From Fratercula arctica (lineage: Eukaryota > Chordata > Aves > Charadriiformes > Alcidae): DNA of 64,000 nucleotides. The DNA lies in the NCBI GenBank assembly GCA_947846985.1, contig CANTUZ010000001.1:187535455-187599454 (forward strand). Reading direction: 5' to 3'. Below are positions 49,281 to 62,473 of this stretch, piece after piece (the first letter of the stretch is position 1; each line of letters starts with the position of its first letter). The translations under genes were made by a program, and so were the position numbers. Under the pieces are notes generated by a model. The model was not told the DNA's origin and did not search any database. It saw only the letters and a program-made list of their open reading frames with translations.

Positions 49281-50070
49281 CTTATGAAATTCAACAAGGG
49301 TAAGTGTAGGGTGCTGCACCTGGGGAGGAACAACCCCATGCATCAGTACAGGTTGGGGGCTGACCTGCTGGAGAGCAGCTCTGTGGAAAGAGATCTGGGA
49401 GTCCTGGTGGACAACAGGATGACCATGAGCCAGCAATGTGCCCATGTGGCCAAGAAGGCCAATGGCATCCTGGGATGCATCAAAAAGAGTGTGGCCAGCA
49501 GGTCAAGGGAGGTCATCCTCCCCCTCTACTCTGCATTGGTGAGGCCACACCTGGAGTACTGTGTCCAGTTCTGGGCTCCCCGGTTCCAGAAGGACAGGGA
49601 ACTGCTGGAAAGGGTGCAGCAGAGGGCTACCAAGATGATTAGGGGACTGGAACACCTCTCTTATGAGGAAAGGCTGAGGGATTTGGGTCTCTTCAGTCTG
49701 GAAAAAAGACGGCTGAGGGGGGATCTTATCAACACTTATAAATACTTAAAGGGTGGGTGTCAGGAGGATGGGACCAGGCTCTTTTCAGTAGTGCCCGGGG
49801 ACAGGACAAGAGGCAATGGGCACAAACTTGAGCACAAGAAGTTCCACCTAAACATGAGGAGGAACTTCTTTACCCTGAGGGTGGCAGAGCACTGGCACAG
49901 GCTGCCCAGAGAGGTGGTGGAGTCTCCATCTCTGGAGACATTCAAAACCCGCCTGGACGTGTTCCTGTGTAACCTGCTCTAAGGTGACCCTGCTCTGGCA
50001 GGGGGGTTGGACTAGATGATCTCCAGAGGTCCCTTCCAACCCTATGGTTCTATGATTCTATGATTCTATG
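49281..50070 (+). mobile_element. CR1 LINE, 790-bp 5'-truncated copy
   Basis: The longest and best-preserved repeat of the window. It carries the end of the CR1 reverse transcriptase frame, then a short 3' UTR with GACCCTGCTCTGGCAGGG, ACTAGATGATCTCCAGAGG, and ends with three ATTCTATG-type units. Its 3' wording matches the short tail at 11777 and differs from the 15450/24912/34585 group, so at least two CR1 subfamilies are present. The 5' junction falls near a repeated TTATGAAA (49271 and 49282). Confidence 0.97.
49284..49982 (+). pseudogene. C-terminal part of CR1 ORF2 (reverse transcriptase), 232 codons still open
   Basis: The frame encodes the region after the reverse transcriptase palm core, with family landmarks [76 protein letters not shown] and [11 protein letters not shown], and ends in a natural stop. 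It lacks the endonuclease and the reverse transcriptase catalytic YxDD region, so it cannot mobilise itself. The unbroken frame indicates a fairly young insertion, not selection. The ATG at 49284 is internal to the original protein and not a real start. Confidence 0.9.
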
Positions 50071-53000
50071 AACATGCCTAAATCCCATCAATTTCCTATG
50101 AATTTGCTCTTCCTCGGTGCTCATTACTTTTGAAGTAGTACAGAAGTCCTTAACTGACCTGAAACTTTGAAAAATTTTACGCTTGACTTCCACCAACCAA
50201 AGAACTCCTTTTTTGCTGCTGCATGGTTAAAAGGTGTGGGGGGAGTAGGGGTGGAAAGAAATGAACCCAGGGAAGCTAGGAAATGAGAATACCTCACCAA
50301 GCAGTTCAGTTGACATGAAAAACACAAATATCACAGATATGGGAAATGCATAAAGCATGTTAGACAAAGCCAGAAGGCCCAGCAAATCATTTTGTTATAG
50401 GTGGGAAGTCTTTGATTCTCAGAAAGAAAGCAAAGTTGGAACTAAGTGTACCATAAACTAATGTATTTTAAATCCACAGTGTGGACAAGAAGGAAACTTC
50501 TCCCCAGTTTGTTCTTTCTAGCATTGCAAAACCTGCAATAAAAAGAGGAGGAAAATCCTCAGAGAAGAACACAGGCAGAGACCTGTGACAAAGTGTACAG
50601 AAGCATGAGAAATCGTCACTTGTGCAAACAGCAACATGAGGGAATGGAAGAGCCAGCTGAAACGGGGAGAGAAAGGTGTCTGAGAACGTAACGTCAGGAC
50701 GTGCTCCTGCCATAGGGCAGTCCAAACAACATGCCAGGTTCTGAGTTAAAAAGACAATATATTTATTTTTTTTAAAAATCTAAGACCACTTTGCAAGAAT
50801 GGGAACGGGGCAGGAAAAGATACGATGTTCAAGAGGCAGTCATGCCAAGCCTTAACAAACTAGTATCCAAGCCAGTTAAAAAAAAACCTCCCATGCAAAA
50901 CCTTCTGGTCCAAATACCTTGAAAATCAGCCTGAAACTGTTTGAAAGCGGTTGTGGGTAATGTAAAATGCTCGGTATTTTCAGGCAGTAAAGCGCTTATC
51001 CTACAGGTTCGTTACGCAGCAGAAGAGTTTGATCACCCAAGTGCAGGGGGTGAGTTCATGTTTCCCAGTTTCCATTGTGTTCATTACTTTGTGTATGTAA
51101 ATCTCACGTGCAGCCATTTATAATTTCACCAAGCATAAGTCGTATAAAACTTCCTCTGGCGCAGCACTGACCAGCGCTCTGACAGAATGAGCATTATTCC
51201 TTAAAAAAGCAAACCAGCTAATGATACACAAACTCTTTTTATCACGCTGTTTTCTAACAAGTTTTCAGCTAAATTAATTTCTTGGCGAGAAATAGACATT
51301 TACCGGACAAAAATTTCATGTTTTTCAAAAAGCAGATTACCAGAAATCTAAATCATCTTTTTCTTTTTTTTTTTTTTTTTTCTTTTTCCCTCAAAAACCC
51401 AAAACATTTCAGGATTGTCCCTGTGGTGGTTCATGAACGCTGTAGCTGTCTTCAGTCCCTTCTGTTGCCCAGGTTTTCTAGCTGGATGAGATATCATGTA
51501 ACGGGTCCTACAGCCAGGACCTCACAGAGCAGGCCAAGGGAGGAGCAGTTTGTTTAAGAAGCCCACACAGCTGAAGGTTTTGGAGTACAAAGCATGCAGA
51601 CTACTGCTCCCGTGAGGCGCTTGAAGTATCAAAACAAAACCATTTTCAATTGAAACCATGAGCTTAATTTTTCATCACAGAGCGCAATTTTCATTAAGAA
51701 AAATAATTTCTGAGCAGCTCCAAAAACAACAGCCCAGTGACATACACAGCTCAATGGCTTATTAAAATCGAAGTGGGGAATTTGCATGTTATGAAATTGG
51801 GGCGTGGACAGGATATTCTCGGAAAAAAAAGAACCAAGGGACTTTTGCTAATCATTAACAGTCATGGATGCCAGTGGTAACACCTCGTCCAAAACCTGTT
51901 ACCTCCAAAGTGCTGCACCTCTCCAGGACCCCATGAAGGAGGTAATCAAGAAGGATTCAGGGGAAACTTAACAATTAATAAATGCCTATTTTTGCCAAAG
52001 CTGAGTAAAACTCCTTTCCTTTGCCAACAAGAAAATAATTCAACGTGTATACCTCTTTCTCCGTCTGCTTTAAGACAGAACAATCTCTCCTACATTTGAT
52101 TGTTAGTATTATTAGAAGCAATGAATCAACAGGCAAGATGCGTATTAGCAAGAAAAGCATCCGACATGTTCAGCACAAACTGAAGCAGCTCCCACAAGTG
52201 CATGTTTGAAAACCCAACCGAGCAACTCAAAGTACTTTAAAATTACTAAAAAGCTCTTTGTTCCCTCAACATCAGGCAGCTGGAGTTGTTTACCGCTGCA
52301 GGATTTATTGGCAGCCCTGAACTTGTAAAGGCTCTCAGAAAGTGGGCACTACCTTAGGCTCATATTGCAGCATCTTAATGAAGTTTTTCCCAGCAAAATA
52401 TTTGCCGCCCAACGGCTCTAACAGCCAGGACCTTTCTTTTCTCTCAATGATTTTTCAGCACTCTCAGAGAGTACGTGAGAGGCAGGATAAGAGGAAACGG
52501 CGCAGCCCTGAAGAGCGTCGCCAGAAGGTGGGTGACTGTCTCGAGAGCACTCTCCAGCCCGGGGGGCTGGCACCCTGCCCCAGCGCTGCCTTCGGCGGAG
52601 GGGTGCCAAGGACAGGTGACTGGGGCAGACAGGAGGACACGAAGCAGCCACCGAGTCTCTCCGTAATTGCTACAACCGTCCTAATGTTTCAGCAGGCTCT
52701 GAGACAGAGAAAGGCTGACTGAGGCACATTGAGGAAGGGTTAGATAACAAAGACAGCGGCTTGGCAAGAGTAGAAGCCCGATCTGAAGAGAAAAGCCTGT
52801 AATAGCTTGTCAAATCTATATAATAGGCCAAAAATCTGCAGGAAAATCCCCCATTAAAGGATTATAGTTGCAGAGCTGTCTAAAAGAGAGGAATATTTGA
52901 GCCTTCCTACATTTCCATTCACTACAAACTTCCTATTACTTTTCTAAGCCCATTCAAATTTTCAAGACAGATTTTTTACAGAAGTTCTGGACCTACAAAA

Positions 53001-53690
53001 AGCAAAAAAGCAAAACTCAAGTGAGAAAACATGCAGCAAAAAAAAAGGTTAGGATGATCAATGATTCATTTCCAAGCTGTCTGGTGTTTGCTAACTAGCA
53101 GTTTTTAAGCAGAATTTATAAAGATATTAATATATTTATAGTTCATAGTGCTTAGCTCTTGCTATATTCATTCTATATTCATTTTTCTATAGAATGAAAA
53201 ATATCTTTCTATATTCATTTTGCCTTGGACATTAAAAGATCTGTTGGCATCAGACTCCTTTCCTAAAAATTTTATATCCTCACTGATTTACATTTACAGT
53301 GTTCCTTCAGGTAAGAGAAAGTTCTAAAACACAACCCTCTCTTACACAAAAGCTACATTTGAAAGTATATCTACATGCTATTCCCTGAATCCCATTTGTT
53401 AATGTTCAGTCCTTTAATTATTTGCTGACAGATGAGAAAAACATCAAACTGCACACTGGTTTTGAATTCAGAAACTAGCGTTTGGCCTCTGCTTACACTG
53501 TGAGATTAAGACAGGCTTGCAGACAGGCACAAGGACATTGAGCCTCACGCCATGCTCTCCACCCATGGATGGATGCTTTCCATACACATGAAAAGTGCCT
53601 AGTTTCACTCAAAGCACTCATGCTTTGGGCAACCCATGAATACGCTCTGGCCGTAGACTGGTCCACGGAGTCCAGCCTCCCCAGTGCTCA
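50071..53690. other. Intergenic DNA
   Basis: No gene or interspersed repeat recognised. Notes: T run at about 51367-51380; a GC-richer stretch at 52490-52640; and at 53163-53222 three copies of CTATATTCATT with a partly inverted copy around CTATAG. Confidence 0.55.
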
Positions 53691-54099
53691 TCTGTTCAGG
53701 TCACCCAAGAGGGCGCAGGTACCAAGGCAGTGACCAGACCCAAGCTTTCCTCCCAAGTATACGCTGAATATCCACCTGAGCCCACAGCCAAGCACATACC
53801 TGCTCCTAAACAACGGGGAGGCTGGGTTTGGGCAAGGGCTTGAAACTAAAATAGCAGGTTAGATACCTCAATAGTGCCACTTCCACCCACAGCTGCAGCA
53901 GTGTATTGCACGTTACCCATCCACGTCCACAATTATTTCCTCAGGAAAGAGCAGAACTCTGTAAAATTCACTTTATTTGCAAATATATACGAAGAATCTC
54001 AGTCTGACACAGTAGAGAAAAGTATTACTTGGATGCAAACTGTGCTGCTTGTATCTGCCTATGACAACAATAAAAAACACAACACTTAGGTGGAATTGC

Positions 54100-54310
54100 T
54101 GACTCTCTGGTCTTTTGACTTTAAAATATAATATTGTTATTGACTTTAGATCTTGCCTGATTTACTTTAATTTGAGCCGGGCCTCTACAGAAACCTGTTG
54201 CCTAGGTAACAAATGCTGTGCACCATAATAAGGCAAATTGCTGTTGAAATAAATAGTAATTATGGCCCTGGTTTCAAAAGTATTATCTTTCTCTTTATTT
54301 TAAACTATCC
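54100..54310. promoter_or_regulatory. Candidate regulatory element with palindromic RFX X-box
   Basis: GTTGCCTAGGTAAC at 54197-54210 fits the RFX X-box consensus (GTNRCC, short spacer, RGYAAC) at every position. It lies in about 200 bases of non-repetitive sequence. RFX factors control ciliary and MHC class II genes; the target here is unknown. Confidence 0.4.
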
Positions 54311-57300
54311 TCGGGTAAGGCAGTAAGCACCAGCTTTGTTGGTTCGCGTGGTCTCATTGCTTGGCAGCTGGGGGAAGTGAGAGCACAGACTCACCTCCGC
54401 ATCCCCCCTCTGCTCCCCCAGCAGCGCTAAGCGTGTACGTATAGATATTTCCAAATGGCATTTAATTCCTCGAGAGTGCATCAATACAAAGTGTGAAATT
54501 CCCATCAGGAAAGAGCAGGGGTTGACGTTATTCCTGCTCAGCATCTTTTACAAGAGTTGCTTGCGGATGAGCGCCGTGAGCGAGCCTTGGCTTACCCGAG
54601 GTCTCACAGGCTTTTCCAGGCAGCCTGCAGCGTCCTGCCCTGGCCTGGGGCCTTGCATACCCCGTCACATCCATCGGGCACAGCATTCATTCAGCATATA
54701 TGGCTCTCCATCTCATAATTTGGTGATTCACAGACAAGTATGAGCTCGAAGGAGTGAATAACAATGTCATGCCTAACATTCATCTATTTGTACTCGTAAA
54801 GTATTTGCACTGGAAAAACAAATGTGGAAGGGGATTTTCATGGCTGCTTTTACTTTTTCCTCCCTTCATCAGATTTTTGTGGAGCATGGTGGTCTTGACT
54901 CTCGTAATGTACCACGACCAGCCGTAGCCGGTCCAGCTGCCCCAGGGGTGTCCCAGATGGGCTGCGAGGGGGCAGCAACCGTGGGGAGCACTCATTCACC
55001 CACCACCTGGGTCTCCTGCCACAGCCCCACCACAGCACGCAGCCCAGCCAAAGCCCCGCATCTCACCTTTCTCCATAGTAATCAGGCCCCAGAGCAAGGA
55101 AAACCACTGCCAAGCAGATATGTGAGGAGTAAACTGCAGTTAGACCACACGAGAGACTCTGTAACCCCGTCACACGTAGGAAGCATCAGTCAACATATCC
55201 GTGGGAAAGGGATGTACAGCATCCCTGCTTGGACTTATCACCCACGCCGTGAAAGAAGGATGCTCAGGTTATCACTCCACACGACAGCTCCTCTGCAATC
55301 CACAGATGAGGACTGATGCTCCCCCTGTTCCCCTTTGCAGGGAGTGGGCTGCAGAGGACAAACATATTCAGCTGTAGGAGGTATCTGTCTGAAAAGAGTG
55401 ACAGCAAGTCCATCCCTAGATACACTTGCTAGCTTCTACTGACACCAGATTTACTGGGTTGTAATGAACGAAAAAAGCTACCCTGTGGTTCTCCCAGGCT
55501 GGTAGACCTCTGGAGTCATGGCACTGTCTTTAAAACATTCTTCATCTTAATGATTTTCTTGTGATTTCCCTGGTGTTTCTACCTCTGTCATATGTTTGCT
55601 TCCCAGAGCTTTCAGGCATTCTGCCTAATAATCCCGATTTAATAAGACTGATGTGGCAGCAAACAGGGAAGTGAAAGGATATGAATAAAATAAATGTTCT
55701 AAATGCCACTCCGCTCAGGAAGGTATCTTCTCTCCTTTAGGAGGAGCTAAGTCCTGGGGTGAGGGCAGACTTGGCTTTGGGCAGAAGAGGTAAGGCCGGT
55801 CCTCCTCTTGGCTCCTCCTCCACTCTCAGAAGGAGCCGCAGCCCATGGGGGCACCCCCGCATAGTCACATCCTCGCATCAGGTTTTTCCAGCATGGCTCA
55901 GATTTGGTCAAGGCTCCTTTCAAATTGGGGCCGGGGGTATATTGTGGATATCCTTGTACACCTATTCCTGGTAAGCTTTGCACGCCTCTTTGGAAATTCA
56001 ATAGGAGCTTGGAAAGTAAACTGAGCTGAAGCGGCAGTCGGTGTGGTGTAAGCTCTGGGACACTGCCCAGGCAATGGGTGCTTAGTCAGGCTTTAAAAGC
56101 TCCATGTTGAGAATAGAAAGATCAGCCATGGAAAGTGAATTTTCACCTACTTTGGCTACTTTATGAGACTTCCAAAAATGTGCAGAGCATGGATTCATTG
56201 CCCCATTGAGAAAGAATGACATTTTCTAGAACTATCGGCCTGGCTTATTTAATGAGCCCTGAAACCACTTAAAAAGTGCATGTGTGTGCGTGCGTGCATG
56301 TACATACCAGAGGGCAGGGAGGCAGAGGGAATCAGAGACACTTTATCGGAAAACATGATCTGTTCTTTACAGAGTTTGACACACACAATCTTATCTAATT
56401 ATTCAGAACATTTAACATCACCTAACTCCGGATAAAAATCTCTTTTCCTCCTCCCCTGCCCCCTCTTTGCTGAAACTTAATACACGGAGACTAATACGGC
56501 ACAAAACCATCTCATTGAGCTTTAAGATGTAAGACGACAACTCGCGACCTTTGCCATTGATTGCCAGCCAAGTTACATACGTCTCGGAGTCTCAGCGGGC
56601 CACCATTTGTCACCACGCTGACAGTGAAATACGGCTCACCCTATTGTTCTGCAGAAGTAACCTCAGCACGGGCTGGTGGCGACGGGGGGCAGTTTGCAGG
56701 ACGTTCCCCAGAAGACCCTGTTGTGCTGTGTATGCTGGATAATCCGTGGGGTTTGGGAGAAGCCACAGCCATCGGGGCGATGAGAGAGCTATTCCTTGGA
56801 ACAGCTTTGGAAACCAGGAGTGCCAGCACTGCCAGATCACAAAGGGCGGACAAACATCATGCTTTGGGAAAGATCATTATAGCTTGGATGAAAAAAGGCT
56901 TCCTCACCAGCAGAGTGTATTTCTGCAGTAAGCTGCTGTTCACGAATCCTGTGCCCTCCAAACTGGGGGTTGCTGCGTCCCTCCTATGCACATTTCATCC
57001 AGGCAAAGGAAAGAAACTCTGAATCGGACTGTTTACTTGGGTGTAGCTGCTCTTCCACTGTGCTGGCCAAATTTGCCTTGTAGGCTTAGAAGCACAGCTG
57101 AAGGCCTAGCAGGCTGTCAGACAGCTATGCTATATCATTTGGTGCCCCCAACCGAAGGGGTACAATTGCAAGGATGCTTTGCATTATGTGAAACAGGGGT
57201 GCATATAGTCCAAGCAACCGGGTGCTTAATCTGACTTTTGCTGTGTGGGAAAGCTGTTTACCTCCAATTACTCTCTGAGGGACTGAGTTTCCTAACTGAC

Positions 57301-58657
57301 TCCTGAAGTCCCAAATGAACGTCTTTCAAACCTCCATTTAACACTAGAGACACACAAAAAACCCCACTCCTGACTTTCTACATTTCTGCAAATGAGTATA
57401 CCAGAACAACCTACATTTTGGCAACACTGAACTGCTTGAACACTCATCTTCCATTTAAATCCTAGTAGCACTGCTCCGTACCTAGCACCACATTATTGTG
57501 GTCCTTGCTTATCCTTTGAGAACTGACTTGGTAACTACAAATGCTTTTAATCCCATAGATACCATACTGTGATGAAGATGCTGGTGTCCCAATCAATGTT
57601 CTGATTAAGTATCCAACTACACCTATTTGGCATGGCAGAGTTGTTTTCCTGTCAACTCAAGAACTGCAAGAAAAAGAAAACCACGTGCACCCAGATCAAT
57701 GGTCCAGTGCCACCAGTATCTCCAACAGTGACAGCCTCTGACCTTCCAACTGTTTCAACTGGACTGCTGGGTCATCTAAATAAAGGCGCTCTCGGTTATC
57801 CCCAGCTGAGGGTGCTTCTGATCACATGCATAAGATATTCAGAGGAGGCAGAGACTGCTTCTTATCACCTATGTGAAAGCTCTAATTGATGCTCTTACAG
57901 TGCTCAGTATTTATGCAATGCCAAACAGAAACAAAAGCACAAGAGAAAATGGTGAGAAACACCTTGGAAATGGGAGATCTGGAATCCCATCCCACCAGGC
58001 AGTGGAAGGATCTGAGTGCTGATCCCCCTCACCTCAGGTGAGTCCCCAGAGGGACAAGTTACCAAACAGAAAGAGAAGGAAAGCTCTCCAGATGATTGGT
58101 TATAAGAAATGAGATGGGGGTATCCCAGCTCCTAACTTAACCAAGATTTCCAGGCTCCCAGCCCACAGGGTAGTACCCTGGATGTGGTACCTTCCCATCT
58201 TTTAGCATCCTAGGCTGCCAAGTTTATCTCACACGGTGATTCTATATTTAAAAACGGACAAGCGCATACGCTTTGGTAAAAGAATAAAAGCCTTAATTCT
58301 AAGTGCAAATATTTGTACTTCTGCTTCTAAGCACTATGGTATTTGACACTGCTCAAATTAAAGCCCCAAATGTTAATCTGAGACTCTAGTAGCAGCAGCA
58401 TGAATACAGGCTTTCTTCTTTGCTTTCCCAGTGACCTTAACCATTTTCTCTAGAAACAAAAATTCTTCCCTAGGATGTCTCCATGATTTCTGGCTCGTCA
58501 AAGAGTACGGCTATGAGAAATCCAGTAGGAACTCTCTTGTCACATGTAAAAAGACTGACCATTTATCTTTCTTGTGTTTAGCCATATGTCATTGCAGAGT
58601 AAAGAGGAAGGGATTCCGGTGTTTTTTTTCTATTTTGGTCATTGGTCTCTTACTGGG

Positions 58658-58695
58658 AAAAACCCCCATAATTATTAATTATGCTGGGGGTTTTT
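58658..58695. repeat. 38-bp inverted repeat
   Basis: AAAAACCCCC (58658-58667) and GGGGGTTTTT (58686-58695) are perfect reverse complements, and inside them ATAATTA and TAATTAT pair as well, leaving a single T and a 3-base bulge (GCT). Confidence 0.85.
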
Positions 58696-58743
58696 ATTCA
58701 CATTAGTATTTTCAAACTCTAAAATTAGCTGACAATATTAGTG

Positions 58744-58842
58744 TCCCTAATTTAATAATTTAACAGTAGAGTAATAATAATTACTAACTACTAATAATTA
58801 CTCATAATAATATCCCTAATTTAATGATTTAACAGTAGAGTA
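58744..58842. repeat. Duplicated 30-bp block, 69 bp apart
   Basis: TCCCTAATTTAATAATTTAA... at 58744-58773 recurs at 58813-58842 with one difference, with ATAATTACT-rich DNA between. Confidence 0.9.
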
Positions 58843-61019
58843 GCAATCAGAAGAATATAATAAAGGCTGTACCATGTCAGATGGATAGGTCCACCCTCCC
58901 CAGTACCCCATCTGACCACAAGCTAACCTTAGAGGCCTATGGAAGACTATTAAAACAGGGTCAGCACGCTGTAATACCCCCTCAGGCTCCAACAATTTGC
59001 AGATGCTGAGCTTCAGTTTGCATATAATAGACCTTGGTGGGTTTTTCTTCCTTGGGTTTTTCAGGAGAGAAAAGTCATGTGTAAGACTGGAAAATACACT
59101 GAGGAAATGAGATAAATATCAGAACTCTGCTAAAGTCAATAGATTTACATTTGAATAAAGCTGGTGGTAGAGAAAAAATACAGGTACATTTTAAAATAGA
59201 CTATGGACAGGCAGAAGAAATTATCTTGACTGGAATCAACAGGAATATGTCATGATATTGTTTTATTCTTCTTCAAGTCGACTCCTAGCTTCAGAATGTA
59301 AACTCCAAGTAGTCTATAGTTTTGCTACACACTGTTGAACATCTGCATTCTTCCGTTTGATTTCATTTCAGCACATTTGAGGTTTTTTTATCACATAAAC
59401 AGTAAGATCTACAGCAGTACAATTTGTGGTTTCATTTCTGTTTGAAATCAAGCTAATACCTCTTGGATATAATGCATGTCCTACAAAAAAAATAGAATAA
59501 AAAAAAAATACTGCCATTTGTGTGCATTGTAGGTAGAGGTTATAGTACAAAAGGCAAACCATCTCAAAGAAGGTAGTCAACTCACTTCTGCATCCCCTAT
59601 GCATGGAGTTGCACCAGTGGTGTGCAACGCCACTAGCCAGGTATGCTGGCCACTTCTGAAGAGCTGAAGAGTGGATGCAACGGCCCCACCATCTCCACCC
59701 TCCATTCCTTACTCCCAGAAAGTAGGGAAGCAGTGAGCGTGCGTGGCTCGTAACTCAGCCTTGGGTGCATTGCAGAAGTTCAGAGGAGCAGGCAAGAAGC
59801 CTGGCAGTCAGGGATGGGACGATTTGGAAAGCGACCGTACAGTACTGGCTAGGCTCTGAAGGATTATCTACAATCTGTCTCCTTTTAAATTATTGTCCTA
59901 CCCTTTCCCTCAAGAATTATCTAAAGCAGAGCTATACCAACAAGAACAAAGGATCTTGTTATGATGGATATGACACAGAAATGTACATTTTTACTGTCAT
60001 AGTACGAAACCAAACTGAGCTGTCCTCCTAAAAATCCTTGTATATGCATGTGATCAAGCTAAAAAAACATCCTGAGAAAGGAGAAGATTTGAATTCTGAA
60101 TGTCATGGGGCCGCTACAATCACAGGATACATCTCCACCATACTCACTGTGAGTGTTTCCAGCCCTGAGAGAAACTAAGCTAGTTTTAGCTTAGTTGTGC
60201 TACTGACAACAGCAGAGCATGGGCTATAACAGGTCAAAATACTTGAGGCTTCTGGCAATTTTACAGTTCATAATGAAGCTCATTACCAGAAGGGCAGTTC
60301 CTTATTGCCGAGAAGAACACCGATCATTAAGTTGTGTTGTGTAAAGCATGAAGAAGAGGTTCAGTCCTGGGTATAGCCATCCATCAACTTCTGTTGTCTG
60401 AAACCATTTCAAAAGCCTTAGTCCAGTTTCGAGAGAACATGTTCAGGCCACAGAAACACTGTCACACCTTGTACCTTCTCACATCTCCCTTGAGCAGTTC
60501 CAGAGGGGCCATACTTTTGCTCTGAGAAATAGTTCCTCTGTCAGAGCACTGCAGCTCATCAGTGCAGTAGCGTTAGGGAGAATGTAATTATGTTCTTCAG
60601 AAAGAAAGAAAAATTCAGACTTACAGTGACATTGCTTCAGGGAGTAAAATTTTAAACAACCGCTCCCTGTTTCAAGACTATAAATAACTCAAATCTCTAA
60701 ACTTGTTATGCTATGACTGCCTGAAATAACATGTGTTCATCTCCCGTATTTCTAAAAGTAACAAGAGGAACCCTTCTGTGAAAAGCAAGACAGGACAGCC
60801 AGTAGCAGAGAAAGTCCTATCCATGAACTTAATTGCATCCTTACAGCTGAAACTTAATCAGAACTTTAGCTATAAAGAAAGCCAACAAATAATAATGGCA
60901 GGGTTACATTATGTACCTATATAACAGAAGAGGTTCTCTAGTCTTCACATTCAAAGCCAGATTATTTAAGCAGCCATCTACTGAATACCATTCCCTTCAT
61001 TAGGAAACAAAGAAGTGCA

Positions 61020-61050
61020 TATAAATATATATATATATATAAAAATATAT
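61020..61050. repeat. (AT)n simple repeat
   Basis: ATATATAT run with flanking AAATATAT. Confidence 0.9.
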
Positions 61051-62407
61051 TCATACTAAGCATAAAGGTAATTTCAAATAAAGAGACACTGGCATGTAAA
61101 TGTGCTGATGACAATCCTTCTAGTCCCAAGCTGTGTCTTACAACAGCCTCAATAAGCCTTTTTATGGAATACCTGTCTATAGGCCTCTTGGTGCTGCTTC
61201 AGAGGAACTTAGAAAAAAAGAGGTTCGTTTTAAACCGGGATGTGTTTCCTGTGGTAAAGAAAAGATCAGATTCAGTGGTGAGTATAATGGTGTCCCTTCA
61301 TACCAGTGCCTTGAAAGAGAAGACCTGCAGGCAGTTCTGTGTCTTGGCGTTGTAAATTATGGACCCTTACAACTTGTACTGCATAATTCAATTTTGTGTG
61401 TGTTCTCCTGTGTTTTCTGGAGCAGAAGTTAGAATTTATCACGGAAGGTGTCAGTTATAAATGCATAATTATTACCTGGAACTTCTTTCTATAACAGAAC
61501 ATCAAAATGGCAAGATCAGACTTGAGATGACAGTAATCACTCCTGTTCTTAAACTGTAATGTTTATTTCAAGTAATAAAAAATCAACTAACATTTGGGCT
61601 AATTAAAAAATGAGCAGCGATAAGCTCAAGGTATCCATCATCATAATATTTGCATCATCCTTGCAGAAAACAATATTCTTCTTAAGAAATTGGGGAAGTT
61701 TACTTGGAGATAGTGTATTTTCCTCCAGAAAACATTTCTATATGAAAAGGTAAGTCCCAAAAAATTGCTAAATCATTCTTCAAAACTCACTTTTAAGTAA
61801 GATTCTATTTATTCAAATTCACAGATTTTCCTCTCTAAAATGCAAAGTATAACAAAAAACATGAAGTTGACTTCCATGAAGCAAGATGAAGAAATCTCTT
61901 TCTAACGCCCTTCCAAAATGATTTCCAGCTCTTGGGTTTCTCCAAAATACTGTTTTAAAGCCCAGGTCTCTACTAGGAAAATTTTTGTTATCAAAGTCTA
62001 CAACAAACTAGTTTTAAGTTTGTCTAATCATATAGGCCCTCACTGCTTTTATCAAATACATTGTGCCTCTTCAAATAGTTAATTACATTTGTAAGATTCA
62101 AAATATTCTCACAGTTATTACAGTTTGGTTTGGCATTCACTTTTGCGTGCAGTGTTTTATGTATTTTCTTAGTTTCTTTCTGTATTTTTGCCCCATAAAG
62201 TTCTTTCTGGAATTTATGGTGTCATCTTGCCTCCAAACAGACTTTTATAGCATCTTTCCACTCTCTGAATTATTATGGTAAAGCTTCTCCAGTTTATGTG
62301 AAGTGTTGCATTAACCAGTGCGTTTCTACCTTGCAGTGCTGGGAGTCAGCCTTGAGACAAGAGCCACTTCCCTAAGGAGAAGTTACCTCACAGACCGTTT
62401 CATTTGG

Positions 62408-62473
62408 TCGATGGCTGGACTCGATGATCTTAAAGGTCCCTTCCAACCCAGATGCTTCTATGATTCTATGATT
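62408..62473 (+). mobile_element. CR1 LINE 3' tail, about 65 bp
   Basis: CGATGGCTGGACTCGATGAT, TTAAAGGTCCCTTCCAACCC and CTTCTATGATTCTATGATT match the extreme CR1 3' end. The sequence upstream (62330-62400) is not recognisable as CR1. Confidence 0.88.

Larger units (their letters stand above)
54311..62407. other. Intergenic DNA
   Basis: No gene recognised. It contains a GTGC/TGTG simple run (about 56277-56305), a perfect-arm hairpin (58658-58695), a 69-bp-spaced duplication (58744-58842), an A-rich tract near 59485-59510 and an AT dinucleotide run (about 61020-61050). The longer open frames in 54822-55316 and 56561-57022 show no recognisable domain. Confidence 0.55.

Noticed and set aside
54822..55316. 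164-codon open frame on the + strand
   Set aside because: Falls in a GC-richer stretch, low-complexity Pro/Ser/Thr content, no recognisable family.
56561..57022. 153-codon open frame on the + strand
   Set aside because: No domain, signal or family resemblance recognised. Overlapping frames of similar size exist on both strands.
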